Of a DNA stretch of 64,000 nt, positions 33,529 through 41,939 are shown piece by piece. Every line of letters starts with the position of its first letter. Within the stretch, counting starts at the first letter, position 1. Location of the stretch: contig JAUWGS010000004.1 in NCBI GenBank assembly GCA_030606285.1, positions 113,234 through 177,233 of the forward strand, read 5' to 3'. The notes under the pieces are model-generated. The model was not told the DNA's origin and made no database searches. It was given only the letters and a program-made list of their open reading frames with translations. The translations under genes were made by a program, and so were the position numbers. The stretch is from Planctomycetales bacterium. GTDB taxonomy: Bacteria > 4484-113.

Positions 33529-33759
33529 TCATACATCGCGCTTGAGCTTGCTGAATGCAGTGACTTCTCCGGTTTCGGCTTCGCTTAGAGCCTGCTCTAG
33601 AGCTTCCTCAAAGCCAGGTATTGCCAGAAGCTCATCTGTAGCTTCCGACTCTTCCCGCTCTAGGAGATACGCCAGGAAATCGTTGACTACACGCAGCCGC
33701 TCTTCGTTTAGCGCGGCAAGGCGCGCTCTCGCTTCTTGAAGAAGTGTGTTCTTATCCAT
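33529..33759 (-). CDS. Orphan antitoxin-like protein
   Basis: A 76-residue protein of the small antitoxin type: helix LLQEARARLAALNEERLRVV, NDFLAYLLEREESEATDELL, then the C-terminal motif IPGFEEALEQALSEAETGEV with FSKLKRDV, seen in partners of RelE-like toxins. No toxin gene is on either side: 53 bp to the helical-repeat gene and 79 bp to a secreted protein gene. It may be a remnant or act on a toxin encoded elsewhere. Confidence 0.65.
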   Translation of the reverse strand: MDKNTLLQEARARLAALNEERLRVVNDFLAYLLEREESEATDELLAIPGFEEALEQALSEAETGEVTAFSKLKRDV

Positions 33760-33838
33760 GGTCAGCTCCGGCTTCGCCCGGGTGTGTCGTCTACATTATA
33801 CCCTTTGATATGTAAAGCGGATTCCGCAACCGTCGCGC

Positions 33839-34468
33839 CTAATGGACGGGCTGCCTGCCGGTGAGCTGGGTCTGGCGGCGAAACTTCTCGTCGCGATGCA
33901 CTTCGATCACGCGCTCCGGTACCAGCCATTCGGGATCAATGTCGACATTGAACTTCTCTTCTATTTCGCTTTCGACTATGGCGTGATCCATCTTCCAAAC
34001 AGTGCCGTCGGCAAAAAGCACCTTGTCAATCCACGCGGCGTAGTATAGCGAGGCAACATCGTTGTTAAAGCTGATTCGGCCGCCCTTGTCCAAGGACTTG
34101 CCGGGTGAGATGATCGCTCCGTGAAACACCGCAAAGGTGTCGGCATACTCCCAGAACGCGTTTAGGGCCAGCACGTTTATCTGCAGCGCGACGATGTCTT
34201 GGCTACTAGTGTTTTTGTAGCCGACCTCATAATGGTAACCGGCCTCTCTGATGGGAGCTTTCTCCTGTCCGTACATCATCACATCGAGAAGCGTTTGCTT
34301 GGCCCGGTCTCGGAACCACGCCTTGTACTTGGTCATTACCACACCCGACTGTGGGTCGTTCACTAGAACAGACTGCGCGTAATCCTCGAAATCCTTTGCG
34401 AAGACCGTCAGCGACGCCCCAAACAGAATGAATGCAAGCAATGTGATTACCAGAAGACGAAGCACCAT
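33839..34468 (-). CDS. Secreted protein of unknown function
   Basis: A 209-residue protein with a signal peptide (MVLRLLVITLLAFILFGASL, cleavage probably near TVFAKD). The mature part has strand-rich segments (YHYEVGYKNTSSQDIVALQI, NVLALNAFWEYADTFAVFHG) that resemble domains for interaction outside the membrane, and it ends in a basic tail. No cysteine or catalytic motif is evident. ATG 34468 has a ribosome site AAGGGGGG. I see no link to its neighbours. Confidence 0.6.
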   Translation of the reverse strand: MVLRLLVITLLAFILFGASLTVFAKDFEDYAQSVLVNDPQSGVVMTKYKAWFRDRAKQTLLDVMMYGQEKAPIREAGYHYEVGYKNTSSQDIVALQINVLALNAFWEYADTFAVFHGAIISPGKSLDKGGRISFNNDVASLYYAAWIDKVLFADGTVWKMDHAIVESEIEEKFNVDIDPEWLVPERVIEVHRDEKFRRQTQLTGRQPVH

Positions 34469-34562
34469 GAAGCCCCCCTTGTATTCTTAGTAAGGCTGAG
34501 TCCGCTCACACGTCAAGCGGTATTAAGTCTGGATCATGCCCGTTTCACAGGCATGCGAACGC

Positions 34563-35378
34563 CTACTCCTTAATCGCCCACTGCTTGCGCTGCGCCCAGT
34601 GGAACTTGCCGGGAGTGATGACCGCGATGTCCACGTCGCCGCCGCACACCGGAGGGCCCGCCCTGAACCGGCACACGCCTATTGTCACCTGGACTGCGAA
34701 GTTGGCAAACTCGATGGCGTCCTGCAGGGGCATGCCATCGAATATCAGGGGCAGTTCTCCGGCTGCTTTACCGGCCCACATCTCGATGGTATCCCGGGCA
34801 ACACCATGTTGCGCCAGGTCGTCGAGGACTTGCGGGTCGAAGCCCTTTACCAGGCGCGTGAGCGCTTCACCGCTGCCGAACCAGTTAGTGCCAAACGATG
34901 GGCTGCCATCAGCTTTGTCCGGGCGGACGAGACTCAGGTCTTCACATTCCGGGAAGTCGCAGGTGTACAGTTCCGAGTAAAACTGGTGGTATCCATACCC
35001 CCCGATGAAAATGCCTAGAGGCGGCCTGCGCTTCCTTTCCAGTTCGGGATATGCCTGGTCGTAGCGGTCGGCGATAAATTTCTTGACCGTCTCCGTAATA
35101 AGCTTGATGTTGTAGTCCGATGACCGCAGCAGCTCGGTATGCTCGTATTCGCACTCCATGATCAGGCTCTGGATGGTGCGGTCCAGAATGGCCGCATTGC
35201 CCCAGGTCATGACTCCAACCGGCAGGTCTCCGATCTGGCAGACCTTGTTCGAGTGCTCGAACGTCTGGATGATGCTCGGCGCTTTATGCTGCGGGCTGAT
35301 GTATCCCATCAGCACGGTTGCGCTGTCCGCCGCCAGCACCAGGCCTTCAGCGACTCGCACGCTTACGCAAATACTCAT
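34563..35378 (-). CDS. Proteasome-like Ntn-hydrolase-fold protein
   Basis: From ATG 35378 (GGGAGG upstream, TATAAT further up), the protein has 271 residues and opens with MSICVSVRVAEGLVLAADSA, close to the N-terminal strand pair of proteasome beta subunits and HslV (TTTVAVR..DGVVLAADSR). VCQIGDLPVGVMTWGNAAIL matches the next strand pair (I.D....G.AG..AD). If Met is removed, Ser2 would be the nucleophile instead of Thr. The rest (NIKLITETVKKFIADRYDQA, LGIFIGGYG) fits the alpha-beta-beta-alpha layers. No unfoldase is nearby. It could be a proteasome-like peptidase or an inactive homologue. Confidence 0.65.
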   Translation of the reverse strand: MSICVSVRVAEGLVLAADSATVLMGYISPQHKAPSIIQTFEHSNKVCQIGDLPVGVMTWGNAAILDRTIQSLIMECEYEHTELLRSSDYNIKLITETVKKFIADRYDQAYPELERKRRPPLGIFIGGYGYHQFYSELYTCDFPECEDLSLVRPDKADGSPSFGTNWFGSGEALTRLVKGFDPQVLDDLAQHGVARDTIEMWAGKAAGELPLIFDGMPLQDAIEFANFAVQVTIGVCRFRAGPPVCGGDVDIAVITPGKFHWAQRKQWAIKE

Positions 35379-35493
35379 ATGGTTCCTCCCGGAGCGCCGA
35401 TTATACCACCGCGCAACGCCCTGGAACACGGATGTTGCCGCATCGCATCTGCGCGCGTCGCACCTCCTGCACGCGGGATGCTAAAATACCTAC

Positions 35494-36798
35494 TTGGTGG
35501 GACTCTCAGTTGACCAGCAGGTGAAGCGCATCCTCGACGGTGTGGACGAGTTCTTGCCGTCGGAAGGCGATTTGCGCGCACGCATCGAAAGCAAAGGCAC
35601 GCTTCGCGTGAAGCTCGGCCTCGACCCGACGCACACCGACCTCACCATCGGCCACGCGGTTGTGCTGCAGAAGCTGCGCGACTTCCAGGACATGGGCCAC
35701 ACCGCGGTGCTCATCATCGGCGATTTCACAGCGCTCGTGGGCGACCCCAGCGGCCGCAGCAAGAGCCGCCCGCAGCTCACCGAAGCCGACATCGCAGGAT
35801 TCGCCAAAACCTTCGCCGACCAGGCGGGGCACATCCTCGATATGGACAAAGTGGAAATACGCTACAACTCCGAGTGGCTGGCGAAGCTCTCGATGCGCGA
35901 GACCATCGAGCTTACGCAGAAAATCACCGTCGCGCGGATGCTGGAGCGACAGGACTTCTCCACGCGCTACAAGGGCGAAATCCCCATCTACGTTCACGAG
36001 TTCCTCTACGCGCTGCTGCAAGGCTATGACTCCGTCGCGGTTGAAGCCGACATTGAGCTTGGCGGCACGGAGCAGAAGTTCAACTTGCTGATGGGGCGGC
36101 AGGTAATGCCCGACTACGGGCAGGAGCCGCAGATGGTGCTGACGATGCCGCTGCTCGTGGGCACGGACGGCGTGGAGAAGATGAGCAAGAGCCTGGGCAA
36201 CTACATCGCGCTCACCGAAACCCCGCGCGACATGTTCGGCAAGGTGATGAGCATCCCGGATAACGTTATCGGAAACTACTTCCAGCTTGCGGTGGGGCGC
36301 ACGGCCGACGAAGTCGCGGCGATGGAGCGCGCGATGGAGCAGGGCCAAAACCCGATGGACTTCAAGCTGGACCTCGCCGAAGCCATCACCGCCCGCTTCC
36401 ATTCGCCGGAGATCGCCAAGGAGGAGCGCGACAATTTCAAAGCCGCCTTCTCCGACCGCGACAAAGAAGCGATTGCGGAGGAAGTGATTGTGCCAGAGCA
36501 TCTCATTGTACGTGTTCCCTTGCCTGACGCGAAGCAATATACTGAGGACGACCTGGCTTTCTACGCGATCATTAATTTAGGAGAGGGTGTAGAGGGAGTC
36601 ATGCTTCTCGACATCGTTCCTGCTATGGTGGAACTTGGCATGGTCGGGACTGGCAATGAAGCTAGACGGCTCATCTCGCAGGGGGCGGTCAAGCTTAGCG
36701 GAAGAAGGATCTCGCCTGACGACAAGCTCGTGCCAATAAAAGATGGCGAACTCCTAGAAGTCGGCAAGAAGAAGGCTTATCGGGTGCACTTGCAGTAA
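35494..36798 (+). CDS. tyrS: Tyrosyl-tRNA synthetase
   Basis: Charges tRNA-Tyr. The 434 residues show the class I signature in GLDPTHTDLTIGHAVVLQKL, the KMSKS loop at 229-233, and a C-terminal S4 domain (ARRLISQGAVKLSGRRISPD). A TAAAAT at 35482-35487 lies 6 nt before TTG 35494 and 9 nt before GTG 35497, so the mRNA is probably leaderless; TTG is annotated. Codon use is very GC-rich up to about 36475 and then shifts abruptly to an AT-richer style for the S4 domain and the two genes that follow, which suggests a mosaic gene. Confidence 0.95.
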   Translation: MVGLSVDQQVKRILDGVDEFLPSEGDLRARIESKGTLRVKLGLDPTHTDLTIGHAVVLQKLRDFQDMGHTAVLIIGDFTALVGDPSGRSKSRPQLTEADIAGFAKTFADQAGHILDMDKVEIRYNSEWLAKLSMRETIELTQKITVARMLERQDFSTRYKGEIPIYVHEFLYALLQGYDSVAVEADIELGGTEQKFNLLMGRQVMPDYGQEPQMVLTMPLLVGTDGVEKMSKSLGNYIALTETPRDMFGKVMSIPDNVIGNYFQLAVGRTADEVAAMERAMEQGQNPMDFKLDLAEAITARFHSPEIAKEERDNFKAAFSDRDKEAIAEEVIVPEHLIVRVPLPDAKQYTEDDLAFYAIINLGEGVEGVMLLDIVPAMVELGMVGTGNEARRLISQGAVKLSGRRISPDDKLVPIKDGELLEVGKKKAYRVHLQ

Positions 36799-36824
36799 TA
36801 TACAATGCAATACCTGTTTCCTGG

Positions 36825-37607
36825 ATGTCCGGCGACATGACAGACGAGAGAAAAGTAGCCATACCTGAAGAGCAAGAGCTTGCTCGAAAGCTCGCTGAGG
36901 TTGCCGAACTGGAAGAGGAGCTTGCAGACCTTGAGCTTGAACTAGCCGACACAAAGCTTCGGCACGCAGACTTTCAACGGAGGTATCTTGCTGAAATCGC
37001 GGTACGTTATGCTGAACTTGACCGTCTTCGTGCGCAACTGGCGCAACTGCGCGCCGAAGCTGACCCATTGAGTGAAGAACTACTTGATGAGGCAAGACGA
37101 TCGGTCGAACAAGCAGAAGCTACAGCCAGAGCTATTGGAGATGCGCCCGATGACGAAACCGTGGAGACATCCGCGCCACAGCGTTCAGCATCTCTGAAAT
37201 CACTGTTCAGAGAAGCGGCAAGAATGCTTCATCCTGACTTGGAGCTTGACCCGGAGTTGAAGAGAAAGCGTGAACAGTTGATGAAGGAGGCGAACGACGC
37301 TTACGATGCAGGAGACGAAGCGCGGATACGCGAGATCATTGAAGAATGGCAAGCGTCTCCCGACTCGGTGAAAGGGGAAGGAGTCGGAGCCGATTTGGTG
37401 CGTACGATTCGGAAGATTGCTCAGGCACGACTGGGAATTGAACGTATACAGCGAGAACTCGGCACCATCTCATCATCACCTCTGTGGCAGTTGTATCTCA
37501 AGAGAAAGGAAGCAGAAAAGGAAGGGCGAGACCTGCTTGCGGAAATTACGGCTGAACTAGATGTGGAGATTGCGTCCGTCCGTGAGGAGTTACTTTATGT
37601 TCAATGA
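36825..37607 (+). CDS. Coiled-coil protein with a J-domain-like core
   Basis: A 260-residue protein. Residues 15-105 are an acidic/leucine-rich coiled coil (LEEELADLELELADTKLRHA). Residues 120-175 resemble a DnaJ J-domain: LKSLFREAARMLHPDLELDP, with the HPD motif, then KRKREQLMKEANDAYDAGDE. A second helical stretch follows. The J-domain would recruit an Hsp70, though the usual YxxLxl helix I is weak. It overlaps the TPR gene by 11 nt, so the two products likely work together. A second ATG at 36837 is possible. Confidence 0.65.
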   Translation: MSGDMTDERKVAIPEEQELARKLAEVAELEEELADLELELADTKLRHADFQRRYLAEIAVRYAELDRLRAQLAQLRAEADPLSEELLDEARRSVEQAEATARAIGDAPDDETVETSAPQRSASLKSLFREAARMLHPDLELDPELKRKREQLMKEANDAYDAGDEARIREIIEEWQASPDSVKGEGVGADLVRTIRKIAQARLGIERIQRELGTISSSPLWQLYLKRKEAEKEGRDLLAEITAELDVEIASVREELLYVQ

Positions 37608-38991
37608 TGAAAAGAAAAAACCTTCAGAGTCTGGAAAGCTCGTGCTGGTGCGCAAGGAGCTCGAGGCTCTTGCGTCGCGCGCATTGATAGACCTTGCAAA
37701 GGTAGAGGAAAGGAGGGTTAAAGGCAAGGCAGAAGAGTACTATGAGCAAGGCGCAGATTTACTTGAGGGTGAGATGTTCGAAGAGGCTATTGAGAAGTTT
37801 AAGCTAGCCATTAAGTATAAGCCCGCCTATGCAGAAGCCTACCTCGGCTGTGGATGCGCGCTTTGCGAGCTTGGCCGCTATGACGAGGCGATAGAGGCAT
37901 ACAAGCAGGCGATACGGATAACGCCTGATTTTGCCGAAGCGCACTTTAACCTGGGGGTGGCATACGGCAAGCTTGGCCGCTATGATGAGGCGATAGAGGC
38001 ATGCAAGCAGGCGATACGGATAAAGCCTGATCTTGCCGAGGTGCACTATAACCTGGGGGTGACATACGGCAAGCTTGGCCGCTCTGATGAGGTGATAGAG
38101 GCATACAAGCAGGCGATACGGATAAAGCCTGATTATGCCGAAGCCTACTACAACTGGAGCGTCACTCTAGCTACGCTTGGCAGGTGGGAGGAGGCGATTG
38201 AGAAGTTTGAGCTGGCGGTGAAGTATCAGCCTGACGATGCGGTTGCCTACTACGGATGGGGCGTCGCCCTAGGTGAGCTTGAAAGATATGAGGAGGCGAT
38301 TGAGAAGTATAAGCTGGCGGTGAAGTATAAGCCTGATTATGCGAAAGCCTACTCCAACTGGGGCGTCGCGCTAGCTAAGCTTGGCAGGTGGGAGGAGGCG
38401 TGCGAGAAGTTTGCAGAAGCGGCGAAGCACAAACCCTGTGATGCTGAAGCCTATTACAACTGGGGGCTAGCCCTGGGCTGGCTGAATCGACACGAGGAGG
38501 CTTGTGAGAAGTTTGCGCTGGCGGTGAAGTATAAGCCTGATGATGCGCCCGCCTACTACAACTGGAGCGTCACTCTAGCTACGCTTGGCAGGTGGGAGGA
38601 GGCGATTGAGAAGTATAAGCTGGCGGTGAAGTATAAGCCTGATTATGCGAAAGCCTACTCCAACTGGGGCGTCACTCTAGCTAAGCTTGGCAGGTGGGAG
38701 GAGGCGTGCGAGAAGTTTGCGCTGGCGGTGAAGTATAAGCCTGATGATGCGCCCGCCTACTACAACTGGGGCATCGCGCTAGCGGCGTTGGGCACATTCG
38801 AGAAGGCGTGCGAGAAGTTTGCAGAAGCGGCGAAGTATAAGCCTGATTATGCGGAAGCCTACTACAACTGGGGCGTGGGGCTCCACAAGCTCGGCCGTAC
38901 TGGAGACGCTGTGGAGAAACTAAGGAAAGTAAGAGAACTTGGATTCGTACCGCCCAACGGCTGGCCCGAGTGGTTCGAGCAGGCAGATTGA
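37597..38991 (+). CDS. Tetratricopeptide-repeat protein
   Basis: A 464-residue protein made of about eleven TPR units of 34 residues, each like AYYNWGVALAKLGRWEEACE. From ATG 37597 (GAGGAG upstream) it starts with a short basic region. The TPR array should bind a protein partner, possibly the J-domain protein encoded just upstream. Several units are almost identical at DNA level (for example 38151-38208 and 38559-38616), which indicates recent expansion or conversion. No catalytic domain is seen. Confidence 0.88.
   Translation: MFNDEKKKPSESGKLVLVRKELEALASRALIDLAKVEERRVKGKAEEYYEQGADLLEGEMFEEAIEKFKLAIKYKPAYAEAYLGCGCALCELGRYDEAIEAYKQAIRITPDFAEAHFNLGVAYGKLGRYDEAIEACKQAIRIKPDLAEVHYNLGVTYGKLGRSDEVIEAYKQAIRIKPDYAEAYYNWSVTLATLGRWEEAIEKFELAVKYQPDDAVAYYGWGVALGELERYEEAIEKYKLAVKYKPDYAKAYSNWGVALAKLGRWEEACEKFAEAAKHKPCDAEAYYNWGLALGWLNRHEEACEKFALAVKYKPDDAPAYYNWSVTLATLGRWEEAIEKYKLAVKYKPDYAKAYSNWGVTLAKLGRWEEACEKFALAVKYKPDDAPAYYNWGIALAALGTFEKACEKFAEAAKYKPDYAEAYYNWGVGLHKLGRTGDAVEKLRKVRELGFVPPNGWPEWFEQAD
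37830..38880 (+). repeat. Tandem 102-bp coding repeats in the TPR gene
   Basis: Repeating units of 102 bp, with blocks such as GGCAGGTGGGAGGAGGCG and AAGTATAAGCCTGATTATGC reused without change several times. The first units (37860-38140) form one subfamily (GACGAGGCGATAGAGGCATA) and the later ones (38150-38880) another, so at least two separate amplifications occurred. Confidence 0.85.
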
Positions 38992-39100
38992 TTGCGTTTC
39001 TACGCTGATGACCTACATCGCTGATGCCTGATAGCTGAGGACTAACGATTGGTTGCTGGCATATGAGGTATACTATGGGGGCGATGACTAGGAGAACACC

Positions 39101-39556
39101 GTGAGCGCCAAACTGAGCACAATTCGCCAGAAGCCGCTGGTCACCGTTGACCTGTCTTTAGTGGTATACCGAAAGCAGGGCGTATTTTTTGTCAACGCCC
39201 CTCAGCTCAACATCTGGAGTGCACGCGAGAATTTGGCGGAGGCAATCGAGGACGCTATCGAAGGGCTGATTGGCGCGCTGGAGGTTGCCGATGAGCAGGG
39301 CAACCTTCATACCTACCTGAAACACCATGGTTTCAGCAAAAAGGGCAGCTCCTATTCAAATCCCGAAGAGAAGAGCCGCGTTGATGATTTCGTCAGCGAA
39401 CTGGAATGGCCGGAAGGTGACACAGATCGGGATAGGTACGCTGTTGCCCCGTTCAGCGCAGTCAAGTACGAGTTAGTTCAGGGATTCACCAAGCCGCGCG
39501 AAGCGCTGGCCTGGCAAGGCACAATCCACCGGGAACCGGCGGCCCATGCGCACTGA
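39101..39556 (+). CDS. HicB-like antitoxin, extended form
   Basis: A 151-residue protein. Residues 15-65 have a HicB-type core (VTVDLSLVVYRKQGVFFVNA, PQLNIWSARENLAEAIEDAI), which lacks the usual PGC(x)T. The extra C-terminal 80 residues are unlike a standard HicB and may hold DNA- or toxin-binding parts. It starts at GTG 39101 with AGGAGA 6 nt before, and TATACT at 39069-39074. It overlaps the HicA-like gene by 11 nt. Antitoxin identity rests mainly on the partner. Confidence 0.7.
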   Translation: MSAKLSTIRQKPLVTVDLSLVVYRKQGVFFVNAPQLNIWSARENLAEAIEDAIEGLIGALEVADEQGNLHTYLKHHGFSKKGSSYSNPEEKSRVDDFVSELEWPEGDTDRDRYAVAPFSAVKYELVQGFTKPREALAWQGTIHREPAAHAH

Positions 39557-39806
39557 CTGGCCCAGCGTTCGTGGAAAAACCCTCTACAAGGCTCTATTGA
39601 AGCTGGGCTTCGTGCACGTCAAGACCAGGGGAAGCCACCACTACCTGGTATGGCCTGAAAAACCCGAGTTGGGACCGGTTCAGGTGCCTGTGCATGGACA
39701 GATCGAGTATGGTAAGGAGTTCGTCAAGGCCAAGTGGAAAGAGGTAGAGACGCTGATGGGCGTCTCTGCTGAGGAGTTTCTCAAAGCTATCAGGAAGTCC
39801 AAGTAA
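39546..39806 (+). CDS. HicA-like toxin, second copy
   Basis: An 86-residue protein with RGKTLYKALLKLGFVHVKTR, GSHHYLVWPEKPELGPVQVP, VHGQIEYGKEFVKAKWKEVE, the HicA fold with the GSHH motif holding the catalytic histidine. It is clearly diverged from the hicA at 8041-8265. The toxin is second in the operon. No gene-end repeat is visible at the edges of this module, in contrast to the first hicAB. Confidence 0.82.
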   Translation: MRTDWPSVRGKTLYKALLKLGFVHVKTRGSHHYLVWPEKPELGPVQVPVHGQIEYGKEFVKAKWKEVETLMGVSAEEFLKAIRKSK

Positions 39807-40079
39807 GCCCTATCCCATGGATGAGGAAGCTGGTCTTGGACTTAACGCCCTGCTGAACTGGTTGACTGAGCATCGATGTTTACCCGCCCGTGTAGGGCTT
39901 GCTTGCTATATTCTTTAGGGCAGCAACCTGCCTGCCCGCCATAGCTTTAGCGAAGGTTTACCAGCCTGTGGCTAGCGGGGCTGAATCAAGCGGCAGCGCC
40001 GGATGCATTTTCACGCCCTGTAACGGCGCAATCGCGCGGCGGCTCTGCCGCTGTAGAGTGCAAACGGGTTTTCCGACTG

Positions 40080-40541
40080 CTAGCTCTTGAGTGCGGTCCA
40101 GACGCCGGACACCGTTGCGCCGTCATCGTCGCCGAAGCCGCTCACGAACGTCATGGTGAACGTGCCGGAGCCGCTGTTTACGTCCATATCGCCGGTGACG
40201 CTGAACTCCACGACCAGGTGCTCGTACTCGTCGTCGGTCGACAGCATGAACGCGCCGTCAGTGTCGCTGAACGAGCCCGTCCAGACGCGGCCGTGCTCGT
40301 CATAGGCTTCGATCTCCGCGCCTTCCGATTGGGTGACTAAGTGCTCCACGAACACATCGTCAATGGCCGTGCCGACAACGCCGTCCGGGTCGCTGGTAAC
40401 GTCGAAGGTGTAGGAGAACGTGCCCAACAGTACCGGATAGTCGCCAACGATGTCGCCAAGGATGGTGCGGCCGCCGCCGCCGCCGCAGGAGACGGCCAGC
40501 GCAAATATGGCAATGACAGAAAGTAATGCTGCAAATCTCAT
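40080..40541 (-). CDS. Small lipoprotein of unknown function
   Basis: A 153-residue protein with signal peptide MRFAALLSVIAIFALAVSC ending in a lipobox, then a Gly run. The mature part is acidic and strand-rich (GTFSYTFDVTSDPDGVVG, EHLVVEFSVTGDMDVNSGSG, TFTMTFVSGFGDDDGATVSG) and looks like a small beta-barrel or lipocalin-like domain that ends in VWTALKS. The preceding 273 bp (39807-40079) hold only repeat-like remnants and no gene. Confidence 0.7.
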   Translation of the reverse strand: MRFAALLSVIAIFALAVSCGGGGGRTILGDIVGDYPVLLGTFSYTFDVTSDPDGVVGTAIDDVFVEHLVTQSEGAEIEAYDEHGRVWTGSFSDTDGAFMLSTDDEYEHLVVEFSVTGDMDVNSGSGTFTMTFVSGFGDDDGATVSGVWTALKS

Positions 40542-40986
40542 AGGGATTCCCCCAGTTCAGAAATGATGCCGCATAATACCATTAGGCGCGGCTGCACACA
40601 AGTGTCCCTCTGCAGGGCGGGGTTTTACCAGCCTGTGGCTTGCCCGCCTCTGGAGGGATGGCTCCGTCTGCCCGCCGAAGTCCCGCAACGCGAGACGAAG
40701 GAGGGCGCCCCGCCACCTTCGTCCCCACCAGGGTACGCGGCACTAACCTGTTCCGCTCCTGATAGCTAGGCTAGTTAGGCGCCGGCGCGCCCAGCCTACT
40801 CCTGATGAGTAAACGGGTGCGCAAGGTCTTTCCAGCCGCTTATCTGGTGGAGTTGAGCAAATTCCCCGTTTTCCTGATAGAATAGTAGGCGCAGCCGGAC
40901 TGGGGACGCTGCACCGGTCACAAGGGTAGTCCCAAGGGCAGGTGCACCTAACGCCGGAAATGCTCAATTTCGTCGGAGGAAGGAAT
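40542..40986. other. Intergenic stretch without a convincing gene
   Basis: Open frames here lack family signatures or ribosome sites. The segment contains the dispersed gap motif seen elsewhere (GGTACGCGGCACTAACC near 40731). A TAGAAT at 40879-40884 could serve the 65-residue protein downstream, with about 100 nt of leader that ends in GGAGGAAGG. Confidence 0.5.
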
Positions 40987-41184
40987 ATGGCTTACAGCCA
41001 CACTAACAAGAAAGGAACTACCTACTACCTTCATAGCAAGGAAGTGACACTGAAAGGTGGGCGGAAGCAGCGCATCTATTACTTCGCCAAGGAAGCAAAG
41101 GTTAACGCAATCGACGCAATGCCCGAAGGGTACATCATCGTCGAGAACGAGCGCACCGGCCTACCCATCCTCAAGAAAGGATAA
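40987..41184 (+). CDS. Conserved small protein of unknown function (65 residues)
   Basis: MAYSHTNKKGTTYYLHSKEV, then TLKGGRKQRIYYFAKEAKVN and MPEGYIIVENERTGLPILKK. I recognise this as a small strand-rich protein found in several uncultured and candidate-phylum bacteria, with no assigned function. Clusters of Lys/Arg/Tyr could bind RNA or DNA. ATG 40987 has an excellent ribosome site (GGAGGAAGG), and the longer frame start at 40942 is not supported. It is a lone gene. Confidence 0.75.
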   Translation: MAYSHTNKKGTTYYLHSKEVTLKGGRKQRIYYFAKEAKVNAIDAMPEGYIIVENERTGLPILKKG

Positions 41185-41420
41185 CGTCCGCTGCCCGGTC
41201 CAGCAGGTATGAAGATGCTCGGAACACGGGCACAAATAGACTGCACTGCTGTCTGTCGCGGCGCATGCGGGCTATTGCAAGAACGGCTTCTTGGGGGGAG
41301 TTGAGTCCTCGCAGCGTGACCGGTAAGTCACGCAACCCGCGGAATGCGCCGCGATCTGATACTGATCTGCGAAGCACAGGCTGTGCGGGCTACTTGTGCA
41401 TCCCCACATGGAAAGGCACG

Positions 41421-41897
41421 TCAGTTGTCTCTGGGCCGTATCCCCTCGGTCTCCATGTGGTGATGGGGTGGGGCGTGGACGTGCTTGGCGATTTCCCTTG
41501 CGGCTTCCTTGATCTTCTCCGCGTCGGCCTGCGGCGGAAACTTGCCGCCAAAAAGCTCGTAGCCGTCACCGTCCCATTGCGCCATCACGTGCACGTGGAA
41601 GTGCGGAACAACCTGGCCCGCGGCCCGGCCGGTGCTCTGCCAGACGAGCACGCCGTCCGGGTTCAGTGCCTGCTGCAACGCTCCCGCAATCCGCGCCGCA
41701 ACGGCGTGAACCCAACCCAGCGTCACCTCGGGAATGGCATGGATGTTCTCGATGTGAGCCTTGGGTATCACGAGAACGTGTCCGGCGCCGCGTTCCGGCT
41801 GGGAAAGGTCCATGAACGCCAGTGCAAACTCGTCCTCGTAAACCTTGCTCGAAGGGATTTTCCCCGCAATAATGTCGCAGAATGTACAGTCAGCCAT
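41421..41897 (-). CDS. HIT-family nucleotide hydrolase
   Basis: A 158-residue protein: CTFCDIIAGKIPSSKVYED at the start, GHVLVIPKAHIENIHAIPE, and the histidine triad HFHVHV. HIT proteins hydrolyse AMP-linked substrates such as adenosine phosphoramidates. Two N-terminal cysteines (CTFC) with later His residues may bind zinc, as in related HIT proteins. ATG 41897 is 6 nt after a TATAAT (complement of 41904-41909), so a leaderless mRNA is likely. The gene is divergent from the truncated membrane gene, with the two -10 elements only 18 nt apart. Confidence 0.93.
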   Translation of the reverse strand: MADCTFCDIIAGKIPSSKVYEDEFALAFMDLSQPERGAGHVLVIPKAHIENIHAIPEVTLGWVHAVAARIAGALQQALNPDGVLVWQSTGRAAGQVVPHFHVHVMAQWDGDGYELFGGKFPPQADAEKIKEAAREIAKHVHAPPHHHMETEGIRPRDN

Positions 41898-41939
41898 GCA
41901 ACAATTATAGCGCGTTACCCGCCCTGCTAGAATCACTGC

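Noticed and set aside
35506..36537. 343-codon minus-strand frame opposite tyrS
   Set aside because: It is a shadow of the GC-rich part of tyrS and ends where the codon use of tyrS changes.
37830..38880. Possible CRISPR-like array because of regular repeats
   Set aside because: The 102-bp period is coding (TPR units), the repeats are contiguous and there are no spacers or cas genes.
41171..41377. 68-codon minus-strand frame after the small conserved protein
   Set aside because: It has no ribosome site or recognised family; the gap shows no other coding signal.
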